Assembly (NCBI GenBank): GCA_013044425.1
Contig: JABEUK010000020.1
Coordinates: 1-22,093 of the forward strand
Source of the DNA: Thermoplasmata archaeon
Lineage (GTDB): Archaea; Thermoplasmatota; Thermoplasmata; Lutacidiplasmatales; UBA184
Length of the DNA stretch: 22,093 nt
Reading direction: 5' to 3'
Below are positions 15,854 to 22,049 of the stretch, one piece after another (positions within the stretch are counted from its first letter, which is position 1; the number at the start of each line of letters is the position of its first letter). A program made the position numbers and the translations under genes. The notes beneath the pieces are model-generated. The model searched no databases and had not been told where the DNA came from. It saw nothing but the letters and a program-made list of their open reading frames with translations.

Positions 15854-16645
15854 TCACTCTTCGCTCGGGGCGTGCGAGGGTTCGAGATCCTCGCTGCCCG
15901 CGAAGATCGCCTGGCAGGAACGGTACAGCACCTCGAGCCCCGTTCCTTCCTTCGCCGAGACGGGTAGGGTCCCGGCGAGCGCCCCCATCGATTCGAGGGC
16001 TCGGAACACCTCGGTGGACATCTGGAGATCGGGGGTCGGGGTCTCTGCGGTGATCGCCTCGTAGAGCGCCGAAGAGTCCTCCACCCACGAGGCGATCTGG
16101 GCGAGGCGATCCGCCGGTAGGATGTCCGCCTTGGAGAGCAGGTGCATCATCGGGAGCCGAAGGCGGAACTCGACCGTCGCGGCGAGCATCAACAAAGATA
16201 CGTAGCCGGTCGGTCGGGCGGCGAGGGCTGGATCGAACAGGAACGCGATCGCCGACCGATCCCCGCTGAGCGCCTCGACCATCGCCTTCGAGGATTCGCG
16301 GAAGGCGAACAGCTCCACCTGGCCAGGAGTGTCGATCAGGACGTAGTCGGACTTCAGCTCCTGGACGGCCTGCTTGATCTCAAAGATCTTGATCGTGATC
16401 AGGTCCGCCGCTGCGACCTGTGCTCCATTCGGCCCGAGGCCGTACTCGTCCATGACGTCGGCTAGGCGTACCCACTCGCGCACATCGACGTCGGGCTCGA
16501 AGTCCGTCGCCTCGCTCCCGGGGTCGAGGTTGACGACCGTTGCATCGTACCCCGCGCTCTTGAGCCAGGCGGCGTACGCCTGGACGAGCGTGGTCTTGCC
16601 GGCGCCGGCGGTACCGGTGAAGTATACGGTGCCGGGCTCCTCCAT
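15854..16645 (-). CDS. GPN-loop GTPase
   Basis: The 263-residue P-loop GTPase belongs to the archaeal/eukaryotic GPN family. It has a P-loop GTAGAGKTT (11-19), the family-defining Gly-Pro-Asn insert at 71-73 within EYGLGPNGAQ, switch II DTPGQ (105-109) followed by VELF, and SKAD (171-174) as the base-recognition motif. Members work as homodimers. Eukaryotic relatives help assemble RNA polymerase II, and the archaeal role is not settled. Its ATG directly abuts the TAG of the SRP19 gene, so it is translated as part of the eS8-SRP19-GPN operon. The C-terminal ~15 residues are acidic and probably flexible. Confidence 0.95.
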   Translation of the reverse strand: MEEPGTVYFTGTAGAGKTTLVQAYAAWLKSAGYDATVVNLDPGSEATDFEPDVDVREWVRLADVMDEYGLGPNGAQVAAADLITIKIFEIKQAVQELKSDYVLIDTPGQVELFAFRESSKAMVEALSGDRSAIAFLFDPALAARPTGYVSLLMLAATVEFRLRLPMMHLLSKADILPADRLAQIASWVEDSSALYEAITAETPTPDLQMSTEVFRALESMGALAGTLPVSAKEGTGLEVLYRSCQAIFAGSEDLEPSHAPSEE

Positions 16646-16948
16646 CTACGCGTGCGCTCCCGCCGGGGGGCGTGCTTTGTGGATCTCCACGGCGACGGCC
16701 GTCAGGAATCGGGTCTTCGTCGTGCCCTTGGCCTTCGAGATCTTGACCCGACCGGCGTACGTGTAGAACTGCCGGGGGTACTGCTTGTTCGCCTCGATCT
16801 CCGCGGCAAAGCCGAGTCGCTTCGCGGCGGCCACGATCTCCGCGGTCGATATCTGAGCACTGGCCATCGCCGTGGGGACCCGCCGGCCATCGCGACGGGA
16901 CAGCTCCGCTGACAGGTAGGCCGGATACACGTAGAAGTGGTCGGGCAC
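16646..16948 (-). CDS. srp19: Signal recognition particle 19 kDa protein
   Basis: SRP19 binds the 7S RNA and prepares it for SRP54 in membrane-protein targeting. The 100-residue product starts with the conserved YVYPAYLSAELSRRDGRRVP block (residues 6-25), followed by the helix ISTAEIVAAAKRLGF, then KQYPRQFYTYAGRVKI and a basic KAKGTTKTRF stretch. The start is GTG 16948, only 19 nt after the eS8 stop; the fold begins within five residues of it, so a much later start is excluded. Its stop codon touches the ATG of the GPN-loop GTPase. Its position between a ribosomal protein and a GTPase gene points to a translation/targeting operon. Confidence 0.94.
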   Translation of the reverse strand: MPDHFYVYPAYLSAELSRRDGRRVPTAMASAQISTAEIVAAAKRLGFAAEIEANKQYPRQFYTYAGRVKISKAKGTTKTRFLTAVAVEIHKARPPAGAHA

Positions 16949-16967
16949 GGCGATCGCCGTCCGTGGT

Positions 16968-17366
16968 CTACGTCGCCGACGCGCCGGCGTCGATGCGGAC
17001 GCCGTTCAGGACTCCGTCCTGACCGGGTCGGCTGCGAACGCGGACGCGGCCGAGTTCCGTCTCCAGGATCGCGCCCTTCGTGATGACATTGCGCTGGACG
17101 TAGTTGGGGTTCGCGGGGTTCTCGCGAACCGTGACGACCTTGACATTGCGCGTGAGCTTGGTCGAAGGGTCGTAGACGTTGATGGTCGTGGCCGTGAGGA
17201 TCCGCATCTTCCGGTTCCCGCCGCGTACACGGTACGTCTTCACGGTGCCCGCGCCGACGGTCGCCAGCTGAAGCTCTCGGCCGATCTCATGTCGGCGCTT
17301 CTTGCGAATGGGGCGCAGCCGGCCGCCGGTGCGCTTGCGTCGGGATCGTCCTTGCCAGATTCCCAT
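16968..17366 (-). CDS. rps8e: 30S ribosomal protein eS8
   Basis: This is the archaeal/eukaryotic-type small-subunit protein. The 132 residues include the diagnostic start MGIWQGRSRRKRTGGRLRP, then KKRRHEIGREL, YRVRGGNRKMR, VTVRENPANPNYVQRNVI and the C-terminal TKGAILETELGRVRV segment. ATG 17366 is preferred to the upstream ATG at 17384 because family members begin with this motif and a TATA-like box (GTCATATACG on the minus strand) lies 32 nt before it. It leads the eS8-SRP19-GPN operon. Confidence 0.97.
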   Translation of the reverse strand: MGIWQGRSRRKRTGGRLRPIRKKRRHEIGRELQLATVGAGTVKTYRVRGGNRKMRILTATTINVYDPSTKLTRNVKVVTVRENPANPNYVQRNVITKGAILETELGRVRVRSRPGQDGVLNGVRIDAGASAT

Positions 17367-17393
17367 GGTTCGGGTCGCGGTCACGCGGGAGTT

Positions 17394-17403
17394 CGTATAT
17401 GAC
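17394..17403 (-). promoter_or_regulatory. TATA-like box of the eS8 operon
   Basis: The minus strand reads GTCATATACG, centred about 32 nt before ATG 17366. Read forward it is CGTATATGAC and could equally fire into the 17404-17793 gap. Confidence 0.6.
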
Positions 17404-17793
17404 CTTTGTCGAGAGGAAGGCCCGGTCTGGAGTCCACCAATTAGTTCCCCTGTCGGATGGGCAGGAAGCGTGCCGGGTTCCGTGCACTGGAAAGGCGGGG
17501 TCCAGGGGGAGGGCGGCTTTCGGTCCCGGTCGGCCGACCCATGTTGGTCGCAGGAGCCGTAGACGGTCCGTCCACGGAGATCGACGGATTGACCTGCACG
17601 TCGATGGTTCTCTCTCGGTCTCTGAAAGGCGAATCCGTTCCACGGAAGATGACCTCCTGCTCGGGGTCTCCCAGCGACAGGATGAAAGGGAGCGGGGTCG
17701 CGCCATGAGAGGGACGCGTCCGTCGCGCGGTTCGGGGGGTCCCACCGCCGCCACTAAGACCCCGTGTGGGGTAATGCCCTGCGAAGGGACATC
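17404..17793. other. Gap without a convincing gene; inverted-repeat rich
   Basis: About 390 bp lie between the eS8 promoter and rnhB. Short open frames exist on both strands, but their wobble positions are much less G/C-biased than in the flanking genes and no frame gives a recognisable protein. The stretch holds several inverted repeats: GGTCGGCCGACC (17528-17539, perfect palindrome), ATCGACG/CGTCGAT (17580-17586 with 17599-17605, 12-nt loop), TCCGT/ACGGA (17634-17638 with 17642-17646), and ACCCC-GTGT-GGGGT just before rnhB. A structured RNA, a long leader or a decayed gene are all possible. I could not fit the RNase P or SRP RNA signatures to it. Confidence 0.5.
17758..17772. repeat. Perfect hairpin upstream of rnhB
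   Basis: ACCCC and GGGGT flank a 4-nt GTGT loop, ending about 22 nt before the rnhB ATG. It could be a transcript-end structure for an RNA in the gap or a leader hairpin for rnhB; nothing here decides between them. Confidence 0.45.
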
Positions 17794-18459
17794 ATGGCCG
17801 CCCGGACCGTGCTCGGCGTGGACGAGGCCGGCCGGGGCCCGGTCCTGGGCCCCTTGATCGTCGGCGGATTCGCCATGGACGAAGACCGCCTGGAGATCCT
17901 CCGGGAACTTGGGGTCCGGGACTCCAAGGAGCTCGCGCCGAACGATCGAGAGGAGATCTACGAGCAGCTCGGGCGCTACGGCCGTCGAGAGACCATCGCG
18001 CTATTGCCACCGGAGATCGACGCGGCGGTGGCGCGGGGCGCCTTGAACCAACTGGAGGCCCGCGCCTTTGGGGAGATGATCGGGAGGATGCGACCCGGCC
18101 GGTCCTACGTCGACGCCTGCGACGCCAACGCGCCTCGCTTTGGGGCCCTGGTCCGTCGGCTCTCCCGCTGGGAAGGGGAGGTCGTCTCCCGGCACAAGGC
18201 CGATCGGGACATCCGGGTCGTGGGCGCGGCGTCGATCGTCGCGAAGGTCGTCCGCGACCGGGCCATGGTGGCCCTCGGCAAGGAGCTGGGGGCCGAGGTC
18301 GGCAGCGGGTATCAGACGGACCCGGTCACGATCGCGTTCCTGAAGGAGCACCTCCCTCGCGCCGGTGAGCGCCCCTACTGGCTGCGCGCGTCCTGGCGCA
18401 CGACGGCTAGACTTATGGCCGAACGCTCGGCTCGCACGCTGGACGACTTCACCCCATGA
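17794..18459 (+). CDS. rnhB: Ribonuclease HII
   Basis: This enzyme cleaves RNA of RNA-DNA hybrids and single ribonucleotides in DNA. The 221-residue protein has VDEAGRGPVLGP with catalytic D10 and E11, DSKEL (43-47), the YVDACDAN motif with D107 and D110, and SRHKAD (132-137), followed by the AASIVAKVVRDR helix and a GSGYQTDP turn. ATG 17794 places the first strand four residues in, as usual; the open frame upstream passes through the repeat-rich gap and is not convincing. The stop overlaps the next start as ATGA, so it is co-translated with the SCP2-domain protein. Its own promoter is unclear; a weak ACTAAGAC patch lies about 40 nt upstream. Confidence 0.96.
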   Translation: MAARTVLGVDEAGRGPVLGPLIVGGFAMDEDRLEILRELGVRDSKELAPNDREEIYEQLGRYGRRETIALLPPEIDAAVARGALNQLEARAFGEMIGRMRPGRSYVDACDANAPRFGALVRRLSRWEGEVVSRHKADRDIRVVGAASIVAKVVRDRAMVALGKELGAEVGSGYQTDPVTIAFLKEHLPRAGERPYWLRASWRTTARLMAERSARTLDDFTP

Positions 18460-18791
18460 CGGTCGAAGAGGAGCTCGCGCTACTGGTCGATCGGTTCAAC
18501 CGTCGCGCGGAGACGAACCCGGCGGTCTCCGATGAGCTCTCGGACCTCGAGCGCACCATCCGCCTTCGGCTGACGGACGAGGGAACGTACGCGGTCGACC
18601 TGCGCGGAGGACGTCTCGGGGGCCTGCGGACCTCGGCCACGGGACCGGCGGACATCACCATCACGACGGACGTCGCGACCTTCCACGGACTCGTCCGCAA
18701 GGACCTCGGCCCGATGAAGGCGATCTTCTCTCAGAAGCTCAAGATCGAGGGGAGCCTCGACGATAAGCTCCTGTTCCGCCGCCTGCTCTAG
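18456..18791 (+). CDS. SCP2 sterol-binding-domain protein
   Basis: The 111-residue protein is a stand-alone SCP2 (sterol carrier protein 2) domain. It starts with a helix (VEEELALLVDRFNRRA), has beta strands around IRLRLTDEGTYAVDL and ADITITTDVATFHGLV, and ends with the family-typical LKIEGSLDDKLLFRRLL. In archaea such domains are thought to bind lipids or other hydrophobic ligands, but the ligand is unknown. The ATG overlaps the rnhB stop (ATGA), so its expression is tied to rnhB, although no functional link is obvious. It is convergent with the arginine decarboxylase gene, with 2 nt between the stops. Confidence 0.85.
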   Translation: MTVEEELALLVDRFNRRAETNPAVSDELSDLERTIRLRLTDEGTYAVDLRGGRLGGLRTSATGPADITITTDVATFHGLVRKDLGPMKAIFSQKLKIEGSLDDKLLFRRLL

Positions 18792-18793
18792 GG

Positions 18794-19297
18794 CTACGGT
18801 AGGAACACACAGGCGGCGATGCAGACACCGTAGTGATCCATAGGGATCACGAGCTCTTCGGTCCGGTAATAGATCCGTTTCATCTCGACGCCACGGAAGT
18901 GCGCGATCTCTTCCATCCGCCACTTCAGGAACTCCTTGAGCGACTTCTGCGTGCCGTGGAGATGGCCCTCGGCTACGTATCCGCCCTCCCCGTCGGTCCG
19001 GAACCCGAAGGCGATGCCCGCGCTGATGACCTCGCCTTCCCCCCCGCTGTGGCGAGCGAGGACGCAGTGGGTGATCGCTCCCCGCGCGATCTCGGCGCGG
19101 TCGATCTGTCGGATCCCGATCGGTAGGACGCTCGATACGCTGACGAGGTTCTGCTCCCCAATCCCGGCTTTCAGGAGCGCGAGATCGAAGGCGTTGAGCT
19201 CGCTCGTCTTGTTGATCCCGCGACCGCTCGTCACGAAGAAGCGGGTCGGGATCGGGACGAGCGTCTCCGACCTCGGGTTGGACGGGCGGCTCGGCAC
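18794..19297 (-). CDS. Pyruvoyl-dependent arginine decarboxylase
   Basis: The enzyme makes agmatine from arginine for polyamine synthesis or tRNA-Ile agmatidine. The product is a PvlArgDC-type proenzyme: PTRFFVTSGRG, NAFDLALLKAGI, and NLVSVSSVLPIG, in which chain cleavage between the two serines (55 and 56 from this start) would create the pyruvoyl group. Further on it has SAGIAFGF, and the C-terminal GVCIAACVFLP. The frame is open to ATG 19324, but that ATG lies within the TATA-like box AATCTTTATG. GTG 19297 (167 residues, close to the usual ~165) sits about 30 nt downstream and fits the leaderless pattern of this genome. If the box is not used, ATG 19324 would add nine residues. The preceding gene on this strand is 6-phospho-3-hexuloisomerase. 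Confidence 0.92.
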   Translation of the reverse strand: MPSRPSNPRSETLVPIPTRFFVTSGRGINKTSELNAFDLALLKAGIGEQNLVSVSSVLPIGIRQIDRAEIARGAITHCVLARHSGGEGEVISAGIAFGFRTDGEGGYVAEGHLHGTQKSLKEFLKWRMEEIAHFRGVEMKRIYYRTEELVIPMDHYGVCIAACVFLP

Positions 19298-19321
19298 GCC
19301 GACGAGGGAGGAGGCCCATCC

Positions 19322-19331
19322 CATAAAGATT
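19322..19331 (-). promoter_or_regulatory. TATA-like box of the arginine decarboxylase gene
   Basis: The minus strand reads AATCTTTATG, about 30 nt before GTG 19297. It is nearly identical to the box before the DUF998-like gene. Confidence 0.5.
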
Positions 19332-19346
19332 CGGGGGCGGAGCGGG

Positions 19347-19916
19347 TTAGACCATGATGGCGTGACGGCGGCGCATCGACTCTTCCGTCTCTCCTCGGGT
19401 GCGCATCGATTCGGCCACGAGCGCGTCCGTCAGGCGCAGGCTCGCCGACTCGAACAGCGTTCCGAGGGGAGCGTAGCGAGGACGTTCGGCATCCTCGGAG
19501 AACTCGAGCGCGATGAGCGCCGTGGCGGCGTGGGCGAGCTTGGACCGCGCGTGCGCCGTGACCACCACGAGCTCGGCGCCCTCGCGGCGAACGATGTTGG
19601 CGGTCTGCATGCTCGAGTAGCTCTCGCCTCCTCCGGAGAGGATGAAGACCGTGTCCCCCCGCTTCACGATCGGCGTGACGCTCTCGCCGATCACGTACGC
19701 CCGGAGCCCGGTTTGGACGAGGCGCATCGCGAAGGCTCGGCCGATGATCCCGCTGCGGCCCGCGCCGTAGACAAAGATCGCCGGAGCGTGGTCCAGCAGC
19801 TCGACGATCCGTACGAGGATCGCCGGATCGATCCGTTCGAGAGCCGCGCTGACGCGGGCTCCGATGTAGCGCTCGGCTGCGAGGAAGAGTTCCGGGTCAG
19901 CGGTGTCGCGCGGCAT
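19347..19916 (-). CDS. hxlB: 6-phospho-3-hexuloisomerase (SIS domain)
   Basis: This enzyme interconverts 6-phospho-3-hexulose and fructose 6-phosphate. In archaea, run in reverse with HxlA, it supplies ribulose 5-phosphate and formaldehyde where the oxidative pentose pathway is missing. The 189 residues show the SIS phosphosugar fold: YGAGRSGIIGRAFAMRL (from residue 50), GESVTPIVKRGD, SGGGES (94-99) in place of the commoner SGSGET, and the PHI-specific RYAPLGTLFE (147-156) with a C-terminal RRRHA. ATG 19916 is chosen because GGAGGGT precedes it by 7 nt; it overlaps the end of the upstream TIM-barrel gene by 20 nt. ATG 19952 would overlap by 56 nt. No hxlA is visible in the window. Confidence 0.9.
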   Translation of the reverse strand: MPRDTADPELFLAAERYIGARVSAALERIDPAILVRIVELLDHAPAIFVYGAGRSGIIGRAFAMRLVQTGLRAYVIGESVTPIVKRGDTVFILSGGGESYSSMQTANIVRREGAELVVVTAHARSKLAHAATALIALEFSEDAERPRYAPLGTLFESASLRLTDALVAESMRTRGETEESMRRRHAIMV

Positions 19917-21105
19917 GGCGTCGACCCTCCGGATGCTTGTGCTTCCGCGCACGGCGAGCCGACCGTCCCTTCGGGCGGCCGTGGGATCTCGATGCCGACG
20001 GGCGCGGGCGCGACGGGGGCCGGGCCGACGGCTTCCTCTTGCTCGGGATCGGCGCGATCGCCTTGGGCCGGGCCGCGGGGGCAGGCGGCGGGCTGTGCTT
20101 CTTCATCCAGCGCCGTGTGAGCGCCCGCTCGTACAGGACCTTCATGTACATCGCGTCGTGCTCGAGCAACGGCGAGCTCGAGATCACGGTGGCGTCGTAG
20201 TCACGCTCGGCCAACAGCTCGGCGAGGGGGTCGAACCGAACCGTTCCGCGCTTGATCGGGGTCAGCCGAAACTCCCCGGGACGGTAGATCTCCACGCCGG
20301 AGAAGTTCAGGTACAGGGACCCTCCGCTCGCCCGGAGGAACTCCTGGAGCACCGGGTCGAGGTCCTCCGGTTTCTCGAACGTCTTACCCTCTCGGGCGGC
20401 GAGATGCGGGAGGTTGAGGATCGGGACCGTTCCTTTGACCCGCCGGACCAGCTCGAGCACTTCCTGCTGGGAGCCGAAGACGTCCGGGTGTCCGCTCGGC
20501 TCGATCCCGAGGCGGACCGTGCCCTTGCTGTACTGGCTGAGCCAGGTCGAGAGGTCCTGAACGATCTGCATGATCGCCTCGATCGACTGGTCGTGGCCGA
20601 CCGCGCCGTAGAACCCGAGGTGGGTCATCACCATCCGGGCGCCGAGGCCCTCGGCGAGCACCGCCGCCCACTGGATCTGGCGTTGCGAGCGTTCTCGAGC
20701 CTCGTCGCTGCCAAAGAAGTCGACATAGTAGGGGGCGTGCAGCGTGAGGTCGACGTCCAGTGCCCGCGCGAGCGCTTTCGTCTGCTGGAGATCCGAGTAG
20801 TCCTTCGCGAGGCTCGTGCTGATCGTCGTGACGTTGTCCCGACGCTTGAGCGGGCTCGTCAGCATGGCCAAGGTCGGCTGGGTTCCTACGGCGCCGTTGT
20901 TGCCTACCGTCACGACCAGCTGCTGGAGGAGGTCCCGCGGGCTCTTCGCCACCTCCTCGTCCATGGCGAGCCGCGAGAGGGGATTGACCTTGATGAACTG
21001 GATCTCCATGGCGGTGAGGCCGAGATGGTGAATGTCCGCGATCCCATCGCGCAGGGTTCGGCCCTTGCACGAAAGAGGGATCCCCGCAGGTCCAAAACGG
21101 ATCAC
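19897..21105 (-). CDS. Endonuclease IV-like TIM-barrel protein with long basic tail
   Basis: The first ~334 residues look like an archaeal AP-endonuclease-2/xylose-isomerase-like TIM barrel, starting IRFGPAGIPLSCKGRT. Likely metal-site residues are H123 (LHAPYY), H162 (THLGF), E202 (GIEPSG) and H234 (NLPHLAAR), but position 231 is Asn where endonuclease IV has Asp, and the later DxH-type motif of true Nfo is not evident. AP-endonuclease activity is therefore doubtful. Residues 335-402 form a low-complexity Pro/Arg/Lys/Ser-rich tail that should be disordered and could bind nucleic acid. The start is GTG 21105, with a GAGGGT sequence about 9 nt before and a TATA-like box near 21155. It is followed by hxlB with a 20-nt overlap. 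Confidence 0.85.
   Translation of the reverse strand: MIRFGPAGIPLSCKGRTLRDGIADIHHLGLTAMEIQFIKVNPLSRLAMDEEVAKSPRDLLQQLVVTVGNNGAVGTQPTLAMLTSPLKRRDNVTTISTSLAKDYSDLQQTKALARALDVDLTLHAPYYVDFFGSDEARERSQRQIQWAAVLAEGLGARMVMTHLGFYGAVGHDQSIEAIMQIVQDLSTWLSQYSKGTVRLGIEPSGHPDVFGSQQEVLELVRRVKGTVPILNLPHLAAREGKTFEKPEDLDPVLQEFLRASGGSLYLNFSGVEIYRPGEFRLTPIKRGTVRFDPLAELLAERDYDATVISSSPLLEHDAMYMKVLYERALTRRWMKKHSPPPAPAARPKAIAPIPSKRKPSARPPSRPRPSASRSHGRPKGRSARRARKHKHPEGRRHAARHR
19924..19930 (-). promoter_or_regulatory. Shine-Dalgarno site for hxlB
   Basis: The minus strand reads GGAGGGT, 7 nt before ATG 19916 and inside the tail of the TIM-barrel gene. It supports the shorter hxlB start and coupled translation. Confidence 0.6.
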
Positions 21106-21150
21106 GAGTAATCGACCCTCAAAAACAGTGGGCCGAGGCCATATCGTCCC

Positions 21151-21160
21151 TCTATTTATC
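21151..21160 (-). promoter_or_regulatory. TATA-like box of the TIM-barrel/hxlB operon
   Basis: The minus strand reads GATAAATAGA, one of the most AT-rich patches in the window. It predicts transcription from near 21129 and a leader of about 24 nt that includes a GAGGGT ribosome-binding-like site. Confidence 0.6.
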
Positions 21161-21207
21161 GGGGCTCCCGGCGCGCGGGCGCCTCCCTCGGGGCCCGTCG
21201 AGAGCGC

Positions 21208-21849
21208 CTAGAGGGGGTCGGGAGGCGCGGAAGCAGGTGCGTGGGAGCGCCCGCGCTTCGCCGAGAAGCCGAGTCCGATCAGATACATCTCGGAGGACTG
21301 TTCGCGCGAGGCGGGGGGCTTCGTGCGGGCCCACCGGGCGAAGTACGGGCGCAGTTCCTCCTCGAGCTCCGAGCGCATATCGCCGTCGAACACCTTCGCG
21401 GCGAAGGAGCCGTTCTCGCGGAGTACCTCGCGGGCGAGCGCGAACGCCGCGCGGACGAGCTCCACGCTGCGGGCGTGGTCCGTCGCGTACGCCCCGCTGA
21501 TCCGAGGCGAGAGGTCGGAGAGCACCGTGTCGAATCCGTCGCGGCCAAGTCGGGCAAGAAGGCTTGGGTCGCCGACCCGTCCGCGGATCGGGTGGATGCC
21601 CTCGGCGGCCTCGACGGCGCGCTGGTCGACCGCCACGACCGCGCCTCGAGGTCCGATGAGATCGCGCGCGACGAGCGACCAGCCACCGGGGGCCGCCCCG
21701 AGATCGAGGACCCGGGCCCCGGATCGGAGGATGGGGAACCGGGAGGCGAGGAACGTCAGCTTGAACGCCGCGCGCGAGCGCAACCCCTCCTTCTGCGCCG
21801 CGCGGTAGTACGGGTCGCGCCGGCGCTCGGACACGAACCGTCGGACCAT
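21208..21849 (-). CDS. rlmE: RlmE/FtsJ-type rRNA 2'-O-methyltransferase
   Basis: The enzyme methylates the ribose of a uridine in the A-loop of 23S rRNA in the RlmE family. The 213 residues have the family start RRDPYYRAAQKEGLRSRAAFKL, the SAM-binding VLDLGAAPGGWSL (48-60), and the full catalytic K-D-K-E set: K30, D112 (LSDLSP), K152 (AKVFDG) and E187 (SSEMYL). Archaeal members sometimes carry a TRAM domain; none is present here, and only ~20 flexible residues follow the core. ATG 21849 lies about 29 nt after a TATA-like patch, so it is probably leaderless. tRNA-Pro is encoded just upstream on the same strand. Confidence 0.94.
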   Translation of the reverse strand: MVRRFVSERRRDPYYRAAQKEGLRSRAAFKLTFLASRFPILRSGARVLDLGAAPGGWSLVARDLIGPRGAVVAVDQRAVEAAEGIHPIRGRVGDPSLLARLGRDGFDTVLSDLSPRISGAYATDHARSVELVRAAFALAREVLRENGSFAAKVFDGDMRSELEEELRPYFARWARTKPPASREQSSEMYLIGLGFSAKRGRSHAPASAPPDPL

Positions 21850-21873
21850 GGGAGCAGTGCCCAGGAATCGACC

Positions 21874-21883
21874 GTACTTGAAG
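21874..21883 (-). promoter_or_regulatory. TATA-like box of rlmE
   Basis: The minus strand reads CTTCAAGTAC, centred about 29 nt before ATG 21849. It is weak and lies between the tRNA 3' end and the gene. Confidence 0.35.
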
Positions 21884-21911
21884 CGGCCCCGAGCGGGAGC
21901 CGGGCGGCCGG

Positions 21912-21986
21912 TGGGGCCGTCCGAATTTGAATCGGAGTCTCTTGCACCCCAAGCAAGAAGGATGGTCCAAGCTACCCCACGGCCCC
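21912..21986 (-). tRNA. tRNA-Pro (anticodon GGG)
   Basis: The minus strand folds as a full cloverleaf. The seven-pair acceptor stem is GGGGCCG/CGGCCCC, with A at the discriminator position. The D arm is GGGT...TCCT with G18-G19 and A21 present, and its fourth pair is a U-U mismatch. The anticodon stem is CTTGC/GCAAG with loop TTGGGGT and anticodon GGG at 21948-21950 (G37 follows, as expected for tRNA-Pro). There is a four-base variable loop, and the T arm is TCCGA-TTCAAAT-TCGGA. No intron is visible and the 3' CCA is not encoded (the genome continues CCGG). Confidence 0.96.
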
Positions 21987-22019
21987 GAAACCGCGCCGGC
22001 GAGTTCGGGACCGGGGGCG

Positions 22020-22029
22020 CTTAGATAAG
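22020..22029 (-). promoter_or_regulatory. TATA-like box of tRNA-Pro
   Basis: The minus strand reads CTTATCTAAG, centred about 38 nt before the tRNA 5' end, consistent with a short 5' leader removed by RNase P. Confidence 0.5.
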
Positions 22030-22049
22030 CTTGCCCCGAGAACGGCGAG

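Noticed and set aside
17404..17700. RNase P RNA: GAGGAAGGCCCGG near 17413, AGATGACC near 17647 and GACAGGATGAAAGG near 17676 appear in the expected order
   Set aside because: The first block needs a downstream complement to form helix P4 (a CCGGGCCTT-like strand), and none is present; the GGCTTA motif of the 3' side is also missing.
17457..17708. 83-codon open frame in the gap before rnhB
   Set aside because: Its wobble positions lack the strong G/C bias of neighbouring genes, there is no recognisable domain, and no suitable ribosome site or box precedes the ATG.
17404..17793. SRP (7S) RNA next to the SRP19 gene
   Set aside because: Neither strand contains the helix 8 signature (GGAAGG followed by AGCA) or a TGTAA/TGTAG Alu-domain motif.
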